Notes: generated from the letters alone by a model not told the origin. Positions 29,391 to 38,828 are shown, counted from the stretch's first letter. The stretch is DNA of 64,000 nucleotides from Enterococcus columbae DSM 7374 = ATCC 51263 (GCF_000406925.1 NZ_KE136350.1:188202-252201), one strand, 5' to 3'. A program made the numbers and translations.

Positions 29391-29714
29391 TTAACCAATC
29401 GTGGTTTGGGTATATTGGACGATGGTTCCATAAGCGAAAATTTTAATATATTTATGTTCGCCGTCATTAATGTGATTATGATCAAAATGACAGTTAATCA
29501 CAGCGCTCGCACCATAGCTGGCCGCTCGCTCTTTTAGCTGTTGTTTGACACCAGATAACAGCTCATTCAAATCACTTGACTCATTAAAGACGTCTAAATC
29601 GAAGGTCTCTGTCGCAAAAGCGATATCGCGAACAATGTACGGACGATTCACATTTCCAGTCGACAATAAAATCTCTTTGACATAATAATCTTGGTTTTGT
29701 TCATGTGTACTCAT
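29391..29714 (-). CDS. YbjQ/UPF0145-like heavy-metal-binding domain protein
   Basis: The 107-aa soluble product fits the small YbjQ-type family of unknown function: YIVRDIAFATETFD, LNELLSGVKQQLKERAASYG, ASAVINCHFDH and the closing FAYGTIVQY. GAGGG lies 7 bp upstream of the ATG. It stands alone, facing away from mnmE. Family assignment is by pattern and moderately sure. Confidence 0.6.
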   Translation of the reverse strand: MSTHEQNQDYYVKEILLSTGNVNRPYIVRDIAFATETFDLDVFNESSDLNELLSGVKQQLKERAASYGASAVINCHFDHNHINDGEHKYIKIFAYGTIVQYTQTTIG

Positions 29715-29842
29715 AACAAATCCCTCATTTCCTTCTAGTTATCTTTATTTTACACGAAAACAGCGAAAAAAGCACGCTAAGCCCTTGCTTTCAAGCATAA
29801 AATGTGCTAACCTATGACGTGAATTGAATCAGACAAGCAGTC

Positions 29843-29898
29843 AAAGTGCTCGTCTACCTATTAATTGCTAAAATCAATAGGTGGAGTGGGCACTTTTT
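29843..29898 (+). terminator. Hairpin with T-run at the edge of repeat array B
   Basis: Stems AAAGTGC/GCACTTT and ACCTATT/AATAGGT are followed by TTTTT. No plus-strand gene ends here. It directly abuts the first partial junction of array B (29904), so it may belong to the element or to an unseen short transcript. Confidence 0.6.
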
Positions 29899-29903
29899 AT
29901 ATT

Positions 29904-30330
29904 AAGGATGTGAGACGGGTTGAACAGCTCCGAGCAGCTAAGATTGTCCGGAATGGTAGGAAAATCAGAAATATTTCAAGATTTTCCTAGCCAGGCCGGC
30001 TTAGATGCTGAGGAGCTGCCCGTCGAACACAGATTGGTACAAGGATGTGAAGTAGCTTGCTCAGACATGAGAAAATTTGAGTGTTACTCGCCGTTTGAAA
30101 AATGAATGATTTTAAAATTTTTTCAAACGACGAGGCAAATTTTCCGAGTAGCTAGTCGTTAGACACAGATTGCTCCAAGGATGTGAAGCAAGTCGCTCAA
30201 CTCCAAGCAAATAAGCATAGTCTGGCGGTAAAATCCACAATGGTTAAAGATTTTCCTAACCAGACAAGCTTATTTGACGAAGGAGTTACTTGCTGAACAC
30301 AGATTGCTCCAAGGATGTGATGCGACTGGT
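29904..30330. repeat. Hairpin-repeat array B (three units, inverted relative to array A)
   Basis: Partial junction AAGGATGTG (29904-29912); palindrome 29913-30027; junction 30028-30049; palindrome 30050-30163; junction 30164-30185; palindrome 30186-30297; junction 30298-30319; then a fragment TGCGACTGGTCAG matching the end of U3. All complete junctions are 22 bp. Units keep the 5-nt bulge near the base (TGAAC, TGCTC, CGCTC). Read on its minus strand, the array has the same layout as A: U3 fragment, junction, three units, terminal ATATTAAGGATGTG. A 61-codon frame here is an accident of the repeat. Confidence 0.9.
30050..30163. repeat. Chimeric repeat unit within array B
   Basis: The first ~21 bases match the reverse complement of the end of U2 (AAGTAGCTTGCTCAGACATG). 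From GAGAAAATTTGAGTG onward the remaining ~93 bases match the reverse complement of U1 with a single extra A. The lower stem therefore cannot pair, while the upper stem is intact. This points to recombination between two subtypes in their shared core. Confidence 0.85.
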
Positions 30331-30431
30331 CAGCCATGAGCGGATTTCCTCTTGGTATAAGGGAGTAGTTACCTTGTTTGCTTGTCTATTTTTAGTATGT
30401 AGTCGGTTATTTAAAATTAATGGAGGGACTT

Positions 30432-31829
30432 ATGAATCAGATTACCAAAGAATTTGATACGATTGCGGCGATTTCGACAGCTCCTGGTGAGGGGGCGATT
30501 AGCATTGTGCGTTTAAGTGGTAGCGAAGCGCTAGCGATTGCCGATCAAGTATTTGTTGCGGGAAAAAAACAATTATCAGCGGTTGAAAGTCATACGCTTC
30601 ACTATGGTCATATTCATGATAAAGAGCGTAATCAGGTATTAGATGAAGTAATGGTAGCGGTGATGCGTGCGCCAAAAACCTTTACCCGAGAAGATGTCGT
30701 TGAGATTAACTGTCATGGTGGGATGGTGGTTACGAATAAAATTTTGCAATTACTCTTAAGAAAAGGAGCGCGTTTAGCCGAGCCGGGTGAATTTACCAAA
30801 CGAGCCTTTTTAAATGGTCGCATGGATTTATCACAAGCAGAAGCGGTGATGGATTTAATTCATGCCAAAACAGATAAGGCGATGCAATTAGCGATGAACC
30901 AATTAGATGGTCGCTTATCACAGTTAATTAGAAAGCTACGTCAAGAAATATTAGAGACTTTAGCACAAGTTGAAGTGAATATTGATTATCCTGAGTATGA
31001 TGATGTGGAAGAAATGACGAGCCAGTTGATGTTTGCTAATGCTAAGCAGGTCGAAGCCGAAATTATCCGCTTATTATCGACAGCTAATCAAGGTAAAATT
31101 TTACGCGATGGTTTAAAAACGGCGATTATTGGTCGACCAAATGTTGGAAAATCTAGTCTATTAAATTATTTATTGGATGAAGAAAAAGCGATTGTTACGG
31201 ATATTGCTGGCACCACCCGCGATGTTATCGAAGAATATGTCAATGTCAATGGGGTGCCATTAAAATTAGTCGATACAGCAGGGATTCGTGAAACACAAGA
31301 TATTGTCGAACAGATTGGTGTCGAGCGTAGTAAAAAAGCGCTAGCTGAGGCTGATTTAGTGTTGTTGGTGTTAAATCAAAGCGAGGCCTTATCGCCAGCT
31401 GATATCGAGCTATTAGAGATGACTACTAAGAGCAAACGGATTATTCTGTTAAATAAAACCGATTTACCAAGTCAGTTAAATCGTGAAGAGCTTGAAAAAT
31501 ATCGTCAGGATAGCCCAATTTTTGCTATCTCAGTGCTTGCACAAGCTGGCTTAGATCAATTAGAACAAGCGATTAGCGATTTATTCTTTGCCGGTCAGAC
31601 AAGCCAAAAGGATGCTTCCTACTTGTCTAATTCACGTCATATCGCTTTATTAGAACAAGCGCAAATGGCCCTACAAGAAGTGCAGACAGGCATTGAGGCA
31701 GGGATGCCGGTGGATTTAGTTCAAATGGATTTAACGCGCTGTTGGGATTTATTAGGCGAAATCATCGGTGAAAGTGTTCAGGATGAATTAATCACTCAGC
31801 TATTTAGTCAATTTTGTTTAGGAAAATAA
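30432..31829 (+). CDS. mnmE: tRNA modification GTPase MnmE
   Basis: With MnmG, installs the carboxymethylaminomethyl group on wobble uridine 34 of certain tRNAs. The 465-aa product has an N-terminal folate-binding domain ([20 protein letters not shown]), a GTPase domain with [20 protein letters not shown], and LNKTDLP, and the C-terminal CLGK cysteine motif. I chose ATG 30432 after GGAGGG; an ATG four codons upstream overlaps that site. Repeat array B lies about 100 bp upstream. Confidence 0.97.
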   Translation: MNQITKEFDTIAAISTAPGEGAISIVRLSGSEALAIADQVFVAGKKQLSAVESHTLHYGHIHDKERNQVLDEVMVAVMRAPKTFTREDVVEINCHGGMVVTNKILQLLLRKGARLAEPGEFTKRAFLNGRMDLSQAEAVMDLIHAKTDKAMQLAMNQLDGRLSQLIRKLRQEILETLAQVEVNIDYPEYDDVEEMTSQLMFANAKQVEAEIIRLLSTANQGKILRDGLKTAIIGRPNVGKSSLLNYLLDEEKAIVTDIAGTTRDVIEEYVNVNGVPLKLVDTAGIRETQDIVEQIGVERSKKALAEADLVLLVLNQSEALSPADIELLEMTTKSKRIILLNKTDLPSQLNREELEKYRQDSPIFAISVLAQAGLDQLEQAISDLFFAGQTSQKDASYLSNSRHIALLEQAQMALQEVQTGIEAGMPVDLVQMDLTRCWDLLGEIIGESVQDELITQLFSQFCLGK

Positions 31830-31845
31830 TCAGAGGAGAAAAAAC

Positions 31846-33747
31846 ATGGAAGAATATCAAGCAGATCAATATGATGTTATCGTTGTAGGTGCCGGTCATG
31901 CCGGCTGTGAGGCAGCTTTGGCCAGTAGCCGAATGGGCAATAAGACTTTATTAATCACCATTAATTTAGATATGGTCGCTTTTATGCCTTGTAATCCCTC
32001 GGTTGGTGGACCAGCCAAAGGGGTAGTCGTACGTGAGATTGATGCCCTAGGTGGGGAAATGGGGAAAAATATTGATAAAACCTATATTCAAATGCGCATG
32101 TTAAATACTGGAAAAGGCCCAGCTGTTCGAGCATTACGTGCACAGGCGGATAAACATGCTTACCATCGTGCGATGAAATATACCATTGAGCAAGAGCCTA
32201 ATTTGACCTTGCGTCAAGGCATTGTTGAACGTTTAATTGTTGAAGATAATGTTTGTAAAGGGGTAGTCACCTCAACTGGTGCACGCTATGGGGCTAAAGC
32301 AGTGGTTATTACCACTGGAACTGCTTTACGTGGTGAAATTATCATTGGTGAATTGAAATATTCTTCTGGTCCAAACAATTCACAGCCATCTATTGGATTA
32401 GCGGATCATTTGAAGGAATTAGGTTTAGAGATTACTCGTTTTAAAACAGGTACCCCTCCACGAGTAAAATCAAGTACCATTGATTACTCAGTGACTGAAA
32501 TCCAACCAGGCGATACAACACCCAATCATTTTAGCTTCTCTACGCCAGATAGTGCCTATAAACAAGATCAAGTACCTTGTTGGTTAACCTATACCAATAA
32601 ACGCACGCATGAAATTATCGAGGAAAATCTGCATCGTGCACCGATGTTTACTGGTATTGTTAAAGGGGTAGGTGCTAGATATTGCCCATCAATTGAAGAT
32701 AAGATTGTTCGTTTTAACGACAAACCAAGACATCAGCTTTTCTTAGAACCAGAGGGCTTGGATAATGAAGAAATTTACGTTCAAGGCTTTTCAACCTCAT
32801 TGCCAGAAGATGTCCAATTAAAAATGCTTCATTCAATCGCCGGTTTAGAAAAAGCAGAAATGATGCGTACGGGTTATGCGATTGAATATGATGTTGTGGT
32901 CCCTCATCAATTGCGTCCAACTTTGGAAACGAAAAAAATTGCTAATTTATTTACAGCTGGTCAAACAAATGGTACGAGTGGTTATGAAGAAGCGGCTGGT
33001 CAAGGATTAATTGCAGGGATTAATGCGGCCTTAAAGGTGCAAGGGAAAGAACCTTTTGTATTAAAACGTAGCGATGGATACATTGGAGTGATGATTGATG
33101 ATTTAGTCACCAAGGGTACCAATGAACCTTATCGTTTGTTGACTTCTCGTGCGGAATATCGTTTGATTTTACGTCACGATAACGCGGATTTCCGATTAAC
33201 TGAAATGGGTCATACGATTGGCTTAGTTAAAGAAGAACAATATCAAGCCTTCTTAGCTAAAAAAGAAAAAGTCGAAGCTGAAATTGCTCGCTTAGAACAC
33301 CTTCGTTTGAAACCAACCAAGGAAATTCAAGCCTTTCTAGCCACTAAAGAAGCAGCACCATTAAAAGATGGCGTGATTGCCAAAGAATTTTTACGTCGTC
33401 CAGAAGTCAGCTACTTAGAATTATGTCAATTTTTACCTGAAGGCCCAAGTTTAACCAATAAAGAAATTGAACAAATTGAAATTCAAGTGAAGTATGAAGG
33501 CTATATCAAAAAAGCCTTAGAAAAAGTTGAAAAATTAAAACGTATGGAAGAAAAACGGATTCCAGAAAATATCGATTATGATGCAATCAATAGTTTGGCA
33601 ACAGAAGCGCGGCAAAAGCTAAACAAAATTCGCCCAGAAACCATTGCCCAAGCAAGTCGGATTAGTGGAGTCAATCCATCTGATATTTCTATCTTGATGG
33701 TTTATATCGAACAAGGCAAGATTGCTAAAATTCAAGAAAATGCTTAA
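31846..33747 (+). CDS. mnmG: tRNA uridine-34 modification enzyme MnmG (GidA)
   Basis: FAD-dependent partner of MnmE. The 633-aa product has the dinucleotide-binding motif [12 protein letters not shown] near the N-terminus, [12 protein letters not shown] with a conserved cysteine, [15 protein letters not shown], and the C-terminal domain ending [17 protein letters not shown]. It is 16 bp after mnmE and ends at a strong terminator. Confidence 0.97.
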   Translation: MEEYQADQYDVIVVGAGHAGCEAALASSRMGNKTLLITINLDMVAFMPCNPSVGGPAKGVVVREIDALGGEMGKNIDKTYIQMRMLNTGKGPAVRALRAQADKHAYHRAMKYTIEQEPNLTLRQGIVERLIVEDNVCKGVVTSTGARYGAKAVVITTGTALRGEIIIGELKYSSGPNNSQPSIGLADHLKELGLEITRFKTGTPPRVKSSTIDYSVTEIQPGDTTPNHFSFSTPDSAYKQDQVPCWLTYTNKRTHEIIEENLHRAPMFTGIVKGVGARYCPSIEDKIVRFNDKPRHQLFLEPEGLDNEEIYVQGFSTSLPEDVQLKMLHSIAGLEKAEMMRTGYAIEYDVVVPHQLRPTLETKKIANLFTAGQTNGTSGYEEAAGQGLIAGINAALKVQGKEPFVLKRSDGYIGVMIDDLVTKGTNEPYRLLTSRAEYRLILRHDNADFRLTEMGHTIGLVKEEQYQAFLAKKEKVEAEIARLEHLRLKPTKEIQAFLATKEAAPLKDGVIAKEFLRRPEVSYLELCQFLPEGPSLTNKEIEQIEIQVKYEGYIKKALEKVEKLKRMEEKRIPENIDYDAINSLATEARQKLNKIRPETIAQASRISGVNPSDISILMVYIEQGKIAKIQENA

Positions 33748-33793
33748 AAAAATCGTCAGGCTTTGCCAAGAGGCAGCGCCTGACGATTTTTTT
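33747..33793. terminator. Bidirectional terminator after mnmG
   Basis: The stem AATCGTCAGGC/GCCTGACGATT is flanked by A- and T-runs. It serves mnmG on plus and the transporter remnant on minus. Confidence 0.85.
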
Positions 33794-34496
33794 AACGATA
33801 GAACAATTGAATTAAGATACCTGATAAGATAAGCACCAAAGCGCCGCCTAAACGATTCCCCATTTGCGCAAAGGCGATCAGCTCCATTCTTTGGGCCGCA
33901 GATAAGACTGCAACATTACCGGTTCCTCCCATACTGTTATTACACATACCGGCAGTAATCATAGATTCAACTGGATATAATCCAAAAAGCTTACCAAAGA
34001 TACCTGCAGCAATAGAAATAACGAAAACACTAACTAAGCATAAAACGACGAATTGCCAGGTGAGTGCTTGCGCTAAAACATTTAAGTTTAAAAGCGCAAT
34101 CCCAATAGCTGCTAAAACGGCAGCTGTTAGGTTTTTTACGATTAATTGATTAAACATTACGGCTGCTTCTTGATAGTAGCTAGGAATGAGATTAAAGGCT
34201 TTGCACAAAAAGACGACGATAATCATAAATGCATAGGCGTGAACTTTTGGCACAAAATAATTAAGAATACTACCTGATAAGAAAAAGGCAATCGATAAAG
34301 CCAAGCCAATCCCCATTTTCATCACATCTAGCTTAGGAGCAGGTTGGTTTAAATCAAGATCGATTTTCATCAATACACCATGTCCATTTTGTTTGGGAAA
34401 GTTTTCGCCAATTCGACTGGTCATCGCTGCAAAAATGATTGCTAATACATTACATAAAGCAGAAGCTGGAATTAAGCGTGAAATAATAGCAGCCGT
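33792..34496 (-). pseudogene. C-terminal half of a 2-hydroxycarboxylate (citrate/malate) transporter
   Basis: The translation matches the second half of the 2HCT family, with the signature GMCNNSMGGTGNVAVLSAAQ and about five membrane helices. Homology-like sequence (IISRLIPASALCNVLAIIFAA) extends upstream of the first ATG to an in-frame TAA at 34497-34499. Family members are about 440 aa; only about 235 codons remain, so the first half is lost. A protein starting at ATG 34424 would have 210 aa and is unlikely to transport. Confidence 0.85.
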
Positions 34497-34524
34497 TTAT
34501 TAGTTAGTCAGTGTTACAAGCTAT

Positions 34525-34653
34525 TTAAAAATGAACTATTAGGTAAATAGATGAAGGGGTAAAATAGCAGATAGTAGCCATAATAAAAACAACTATCCCA
34601 AGCGTAATTCTTAAAGGGTTGAAGCAATTACTTTGGAGATAGTCGTTAGTCAT
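34525..34653 (-). CDS. Small membrane ORF (42 aa) after the ABC permease
   Basis: I do not recognise this product. It begins MTNDYLQSNCFNPLRITLG and holds one hydrophobic segment (ITLGIVVFIMATICYF). The ATG lies 5 bp after the ABC permease stop, behind AAGGTGTAAGGA, so it could be translated with that operon. It could equally be debris left beside the broken transporter. Confidence 0.35.
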   Translation of the reverse strand: MTNDYLQSNCFNPLRITLGIVVFIMATICYFTPSSIYLIVHF

Positions 34654-34658
34654 ATTCC

Positions 34659-35723
34659 TTACACCTTACGATAACGTTTTAAGCCAATGATATTCAAATA
34701 GGTAAAGGTTAGCGTAAATACCAAGAGCATCAAAAGGTCGAAATGAATCTCTTTTAAATGCCCATTTTTAATCATGATTTGACTTAGCGCATCACCAGTA
34801 TAGGAAAGCGGTAAAAATTTAGCTAATAGTTGGATACTTTCATGCATGCTTTCTAAAGGAATGATGCCAGAAAAAAGTAATTGTGGAATAATTACAATCG
34901 GAATAAATTGCATCATCTGAAACTCCGAATTGGCAAAAGTGGAGATAAATAATCCAAAAGCCAATGCACAAAAAGCAGTAAAAATATTAATCAGAATAAC
35001 TAGCAAGATAGAAAATTGCCCAGATACCTTTAATAGATAAATAGCGTAAAATACAATAAAAATTGTTTGGATGATTGCAAATAAGCCGTAACCTAAAAGA
35101 TAGCCAAAAATAATCTCACTCCGACGAATAGAGGTAGCCAGCATCCGATCTAAAGTGCCGCTAGATCGTTCCTTTAATAAGGCGATACCTGAAATTAAAA
35201 AGACAAAAAAGAAAACGAAAAAACCAATCAGTAAAGGAAAAATATGATCAAAAAAGGTAGTTTGCTGATTACCATAGAGATAAAAATTTTTTATTTTGCC
35301 TTTTTGAACATTTAGACTAGCTGCCTTGGTTGACTGCTGATTGGCACTTTGAGTTTGTAAGGCTTGTCGAAAAAGCAAGTTTAATCGTTTAGTATTATTA
35401 GGTTGGTCATTTTGATAGTAAATTTTAAAATTTTGCTGGTTATAATCAATATAAGCTGCTAAGTGTTCTTTTTTTAGCAATTTTTTTGGCGATGTGTGTG
35501 TTGAATAATATTGAATCGACAGTTCTTTTTCAGGTAAAGCAGCCACAAAGCTTGAGGGGACTTGTTGTGTAATCCCAATTTTTAATTTAGGGTTTAGATT
35601 AGCTTCAAAAACAAAATGTAATAAAGTGAGCATCAATAAAGGCGCGAATAGTAATAGGGCTAGGGTACGTTTATCACGCAGTAGCTCTTTTACAATTCTT
35701 TGCACAATGACTAAAATATTCAT
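34659..35723 (-). CDS. ABC-2 type exporter permease
   Basis: Membrane subunit of an ABC exporter, 354 aa. One N-terminal helix is followed by an extracytoplasmic domain (about 45-165) and five C-terminal helices, the YhgE/DrrB-like layout. The loop KERSSGTLDRMLATSIRRSEIIFGYL is the typical coupling segment. It lies 14 bp after the ATPase gene. Substrate unknown; antibiotics, lipids or peptides are possible. Confidence 0.88.
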   Translation of the reverse strand: MNILVIVQRIVKELLRDKRTLALLLFAPLLMLTLLHFVFEANLNPKLKIGITQQVPSSFVAALPEKELSIQYYSTHTSPKKLLKKEHLAAYIDYNQQNFKIYYQNDQPNNTKRLNLLFRQALQTQSANQQSTKAASLNVQKGKIKNFYLYGNQQTTFFDHIFPLLIGFFVFFFVFLISGIALLKERSSGTLDRMLATSIRRSEIIFGYLLGYGLFAIIQTIFIVFYAIYLLKVSGQFSILLVILINIFTAFCALAFGLFISTFANSEFQMMQFIPIVIIPQLLFSGIIPLESMHESIQLLAKFLPLSYTGDALSQIMIKNGHLKEIHFDLLMLLVFTLTFTYLNIIGLKRYRKV

Positions 35724-35737
35724 AGCCTGTTCCCCCT

Positions 35738-36448
35738 TTATCCTACTTTTAGAAAAATTTCTTCAATGGTTTGGATCTGAAATTGTTGCTTTAGTTCTGC
35801 TGGTGAACCAAAGGCTAAAATTTTTCCTTCAGCAATTAGCGCTAATTTATCGCATTTTTCGGCTTCGTCCATAGTATGCGTGGTGAGGAGGATGCCTTTT
35901 TGTTTTTTGGCTAGTAGTGCTAATTGTTGCCAGATTTCTAAACGTAGCTTGGGATCAATTCCAGTAGTTGGCTCATCTAAAATGAGTAAATCAGGATCTC
36001 CTAGTAAGGTAATTGCTAAGGATAGCCGACGTTTCATCCCACCAGAGAAGGTTTGGACTTTTTGGTTTAATTGCTGGTGCAGATTGACTAACTGACTGTA
36101 TTTTTGAATCTGTTGGGTTAATTCAGTGGCCTTCAGTCCTTTCAAACGACCAAAAAAGGCTAAGTTTTCATAAGCGGTCAGTCGTTCATAAAGTGCGGTG
36201 TTTTGTCCCATATACCCCACTTTTTTGAGAATACTGCGATTAGGCATGGATACGGCTAATACCTGAGCATTACCAGCATCTAGCTTTTCCATCCCCAGTA
36301 GACATTGGATTAAGGTAGTTTTTCCCGCACCAGAGGGTCCAATAATTCCTAAAATTTCACCGGTATTCACTGCTAATTGTACTTGGTCTAAGACGATTTT
36401 TTGGTCATATTGCTTGAGCGCATGACTTAATTTTGCAACTATTGGCAT
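35738..36448 (-). CDS. ABC exporter ATPase subunit
   Basis: Energy subunit for the adjacent ABC-2 permease. The 236-aa product has Walker A IGPSGAGKTTLIQ, Q-loop YMGQNTALY, signature FSGGMKRRLSLAI, Walker B DLLILDEPTTGID and H-loop TTHTMDEAE. AGAGGACG precedes the ATG. It is the first gene of its unit, with a consensus -10 about 47 bp upstream. Confidence 0.93.
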   Translation of the reverse strand: MPIVAKLSHALKQYDQKIVLDQVQLAVNTGEILGIIGPSGAGKTTLIQCLLGMEKLDAGNAQVLAVSMPNRSILKKVGYMGQNTALYERLTAYENLAFFGRLKGLKATELTQQIQKYSQLVNLHQQLNQKVQTFSGGMKRRLSLAITLLGDPDLLILDEPTTGIDPKLRLEIWQQLALLAKKQKGILLTTHTMDEAEKCDKLALIAEGKILAFGSPAELKQQFQIQTIEEIFLKVG

Positions 36449-36494
36449 GAAATCACGTCCTCTAAAAAATAAACTGCTAGCTTTAACTAGCCTT

Positions 36495-36500
36495 ATTATA
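36495..36500 (-). promoter_or_regulatory. -10 element upstream of the ABC exporter operon
   Basis: TATAAT on the minus strand, flanked by repeated CTAG motifs (CTAGCTTTAACTAG, ACTAGC) that could be an operator. The -35 is unclear. Confidence 0.45.
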
Positions 36501-36516
36501 CTAGCAAAATGAAGCT

Positions 36517-36577
36517 AAAAAAAGATGCAACTAGACGGATTTCAAAGGGAAAAGAAGTCTAGCTTGCATCTTTTTTT
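36517..36577. terminator. Bidirectional terminator between ABC exporter and glycosyltransferase operons
   Basis: A long stem (AAAAAAAGATGCAA.CTAGAC with its complement) is flanked by A- and T-runs. It ends the minus-strand cyclic-di-GMP operon. Confidence 0.8.
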
Positions 36578-36592
36578 GTTTCACGTGAAACA
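36577..36592. promoter_or_regulatory. parS site
   Basis: A perfect 16-bp palindrome TGTTTCACGTGAAACA, 1 bp beyond the end of the glycosyltransferase-PilZ reading frame and fused to the terminator T-run. Confidence 0.92.
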
Positions 36593-36593
36593 T

Positions 36594-37145
36594 TTAATGT
36601 TTGTTTTGCGTCCTAATAAGTCGATGAAATTGTTGAGAATGATGGATACTGGACCAATTGTGAATGGTATAGAGAAACTCATCTTGTTTGATTGCTCGAC
36701 ATAGGGTCAATTCAAAATGTATTCCCTCAAACTCTAAGGTAAGCTCAGGAGCAAATAAAAATTGCTGGGTTTTAAGGACTAGTTTTCTTTCCAAAAGACG
36801 AACAATCGTCAGTTCTCCATAGTTAGATTGCACCTTGATGTTCAAGTTGAGATCTAAAGGTGCGGAGGAATGGTTAAACTTTGTTTTTATTAAAGTGATT
36901 CGTTGCTGAAAAATATTGATTAAGCGTGATAAAATACTGAGATTTTTATCATAGTAAAGTGGTAAGTTTTGATTAAAACCAGCATAAATAAAGGTCAAGT
37001 ATTGATTATATTGTTTTGTATTCATCTTAGACAGCTGCATACCATAAAGCCAGTTATCATTGGATTGAACGATTCGAACGATTTTCCCAGTTAGCGTTAA
37101 TCGCTTTTGCTGTTTGATTAAAGTTAGGCTTAATAGCTGATTCAT
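36594..37145 (-). pseudogene. Severed C-terminal part (rest of PilZ domain and tail) of the BcsA-like glycosyltransferase
   Basis: This 183-codon frame is in the same reading frame as the upstream glycosyltransferase and separated from it only by TAA and eight sense codons (SDQLIYLP). Its start (LTLTGKIVRIVQ, WLYGMQLSKM) reads as the second half of a PilZ domain. The remaining ~120 residues form a beta-rich tail. There is no ribosome site before its ATG, so it is unlikely to be made alone. It would be restored by a sense codon at, or readthrough of, that TAA. Confidence 0.75.
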
Positions 37146-37169
37146 AGGGAGATAGATGAGTTGGTCACT

Positions 37170-38795
37170 TTAAAAAGCTAATCCGTTATCAGATAAATCA
37201 ACTGTGTGAAATTGATAGCGTTTGTGATGAGCGGTTATGTAAATAGGATAGCTATTTAAAAAACGTTCATGTTCACGATAGCTGGGCCGTCCAATAAAAA
37301 ACAGTAAGGCAAAGCTTAAGTTAAACAAGTGATTAAACAGCCAAAAAGTGATCACACTCCCATTTAATAGTTCAAGCGGCGATTTATCTAGATTAAAACG
37401 AATGATTCCAGCTAGTGCAAGTAACCATAGAATAAGATGAGGAATACCATAACGCCAATCTTTTTTTGAACGAGTAGCATTTTTATCAGTAACTTGAAAA
37501 TGCCTTTCTTTTAAGCCAAAAAATTGAGCTAAAATAGGGAGAACTAAATAGGGTGCTAAAATGGTTTCTTGAATTTCTCCCCATCTTTGTGTACTGACTT
37601 TACTAGTAACTTCTTTTAAGGCTAAGTGTTGAAAAAATTGGCAAGGTAACCAAAAACACAACACGGTCCAAAAGTTTGCTTGGACAATTTGCCAGCCAAA
37701 GAGAGTATAAAGAATAGGTGCGACAATAAAGCACATTCGTCTAAAAAAAGACCACCAATATAAATAACTATTTAAATAAACTAATTTTTGTCCTAATGTT
37801 AAGTGTTTGGTGGTCAGCAAGTGAATATTTCGAACACTTTGTAAAACCCCTCGCCCCCAACGAATTCGTTGCTTTAGCATATCTTTAATATCTACAGGAG
37901 TTAAGCCGCTAGCCAAGGGAAATAAAGTCGAGAGATTTTGAAACCCCGCCATATTTATTTTTGCCCCTAATTCGAAATCTTCTGTAAGTGTGTCCGTTGG
38001 AAAGCCACCTGCTGCTTCAATAGCTGCTCTAGCAATTACCGTATTAGAGCCTGTATAAATTGCGGCGCCGTGTGCATTATTTAAAACATTGATTTCTCTA
38101 GAAAAGAAATCTTGTTCATTGGCTACACTCGTTTCAGTAAATAAATTATATTGAAATAAATCAGCGTTATAAAAGCTTTGCGGTGTTTGGAGTAGGCCAA
38201 GTGGCAAAACCTTAGCATCTTTTTGGCGCTTTTTTTGATTTTCGATAAAAAAAGGCACAGTTTCTAACAAAAAATTAGGATAAGGAATCATGTCTGCATC
38301 AAAAATGGCGACTAAAGGTGCGGTCGTCAAACTAAGCGCGTGATTAATGTTACCGGCTTTGGCGTGCTGATTATGTTCCATCCCGATATAATGAATATTA
38401 AAATTTTGCGCTAGCTTTTGCATTTCTTTCCGATTGCCATCATCACATAGATGAATCTGTACTTTTTCTTTTTGAGGATAGTCCATGTTTACTGCCGCAT
38501 TGATGGTTTTATGTAGTAGCTTGGTTGTTTCATTGTGGGTAACAATCAAAACATCAATTGCTGGAAATTCATCGCGTGTTGCTTTAGGGGTGAACAAGGG
38601 CTGAACCTTTTGTTTATTCCAAATTAAAATCGCGCCGGTTAGACTGGCGAAGATTTCCGCTCCCCATAAGAGTACGCCTAAAACAAAAAGGTAGATTGGC
38701 CCATGAATAGGGAGGGTAGCATAGCCTCGCCAAATTAAATAAATAACAGTTATTAAAAACGCTAATGAGAAAATAATTTTTTTACCTAGGTGCAT
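37170..38795 (-). CDS. BcsA-type processive glycosyltransferase (family 2), truncated within its PilZ domain
   Basis: Membrane enzyme that polymerises an exopolysaccharide. The 541-aa product has two N-terminal helices, a GT2 core with VTHNET, DDGNRKEM, FDADMIPYP, LTEDFELGAK and RIRWGRG (Q/RxxRW), then about four or five helices. A PilZ switch begins at the end: RxxxR as REHER and DxSxxG as DLSDNG. The frame then meets TAA (37170-37172), cutting the PilZ fold in half. The product polymer (cellulose or other) cannot be told. The diguanylate cyclase gene is 33 bp upstream, so cyclic-di-GMP control was evidently the design. Confidence 0.85.
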   Translation of the reverse strand: MHLGKKIIFSLAFLITVIYLIWRGYATLPIHGPIYLFVLGVLLWGAEIFASLTGAILIWNKQKVQPLFTPKATRDEFPAIDVLIVTHNETTKLLHKTINAAVNMDYPQKEKVQIHLCDDGNRKEMQKLAQNFNIHYIGMEHNQHAKAGNINHALSLTTAPLVAIFDADMIPYPNFLLETVPFFIENQKKRQKDAKVLPLGLLQTPQSFYNADLFQYNLFTETSVANEQDFFSREINVLNNAHGAAIYTGSNTVIARAAIEAAGGFPTDTLTEDFELGAKINMAGFQNLSTLFPLASGLTPVDIKDMLKQRIRWGRGVLQSVRNIHLLTTKHLTLGQKLVYLNSYLYWWSFFRRMCFIVAPILYTLFGWQIVQANFWTVLCFWLPCQFFQHLALKEVTSKVSTQRWGEIQETILAPYLVLPILAQFFGLKERHFQVTDKNATRSKKDWRYGIPHLILWLLALAGIIRFNLDKSPLELLNGSVITFWLFNHLFNLSFALLFFIGRPSYREHERFLNSYPIYITAHHKRYQFHTVDLSDNGLAF

Positions 38796-38828
38796 AATAC
38801 TCTCCTTTTGTTTTTTATAAAAAACGTA

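Noticed and set aside
29920..30105. 61-codon plus-strand ORF in array B
   Set aside because: It lies wholly inside repeat units, has no ribosome site and no protein-like composition.
21425..30330. Repeat units as integron attC sites
   Set aside because: The bulged fold is similar in spirit, but I see no attC R-box pair (RYYYAAC/GTTRRRY), no integrase gene and only one possible cargo gene.
36594..37145. PilZ-like ORF as an independent gene
   Set aside because: It continues the upstream reading frame after one TAA, lacks a ribosome site, and begins in the middle of the PilZ fold.
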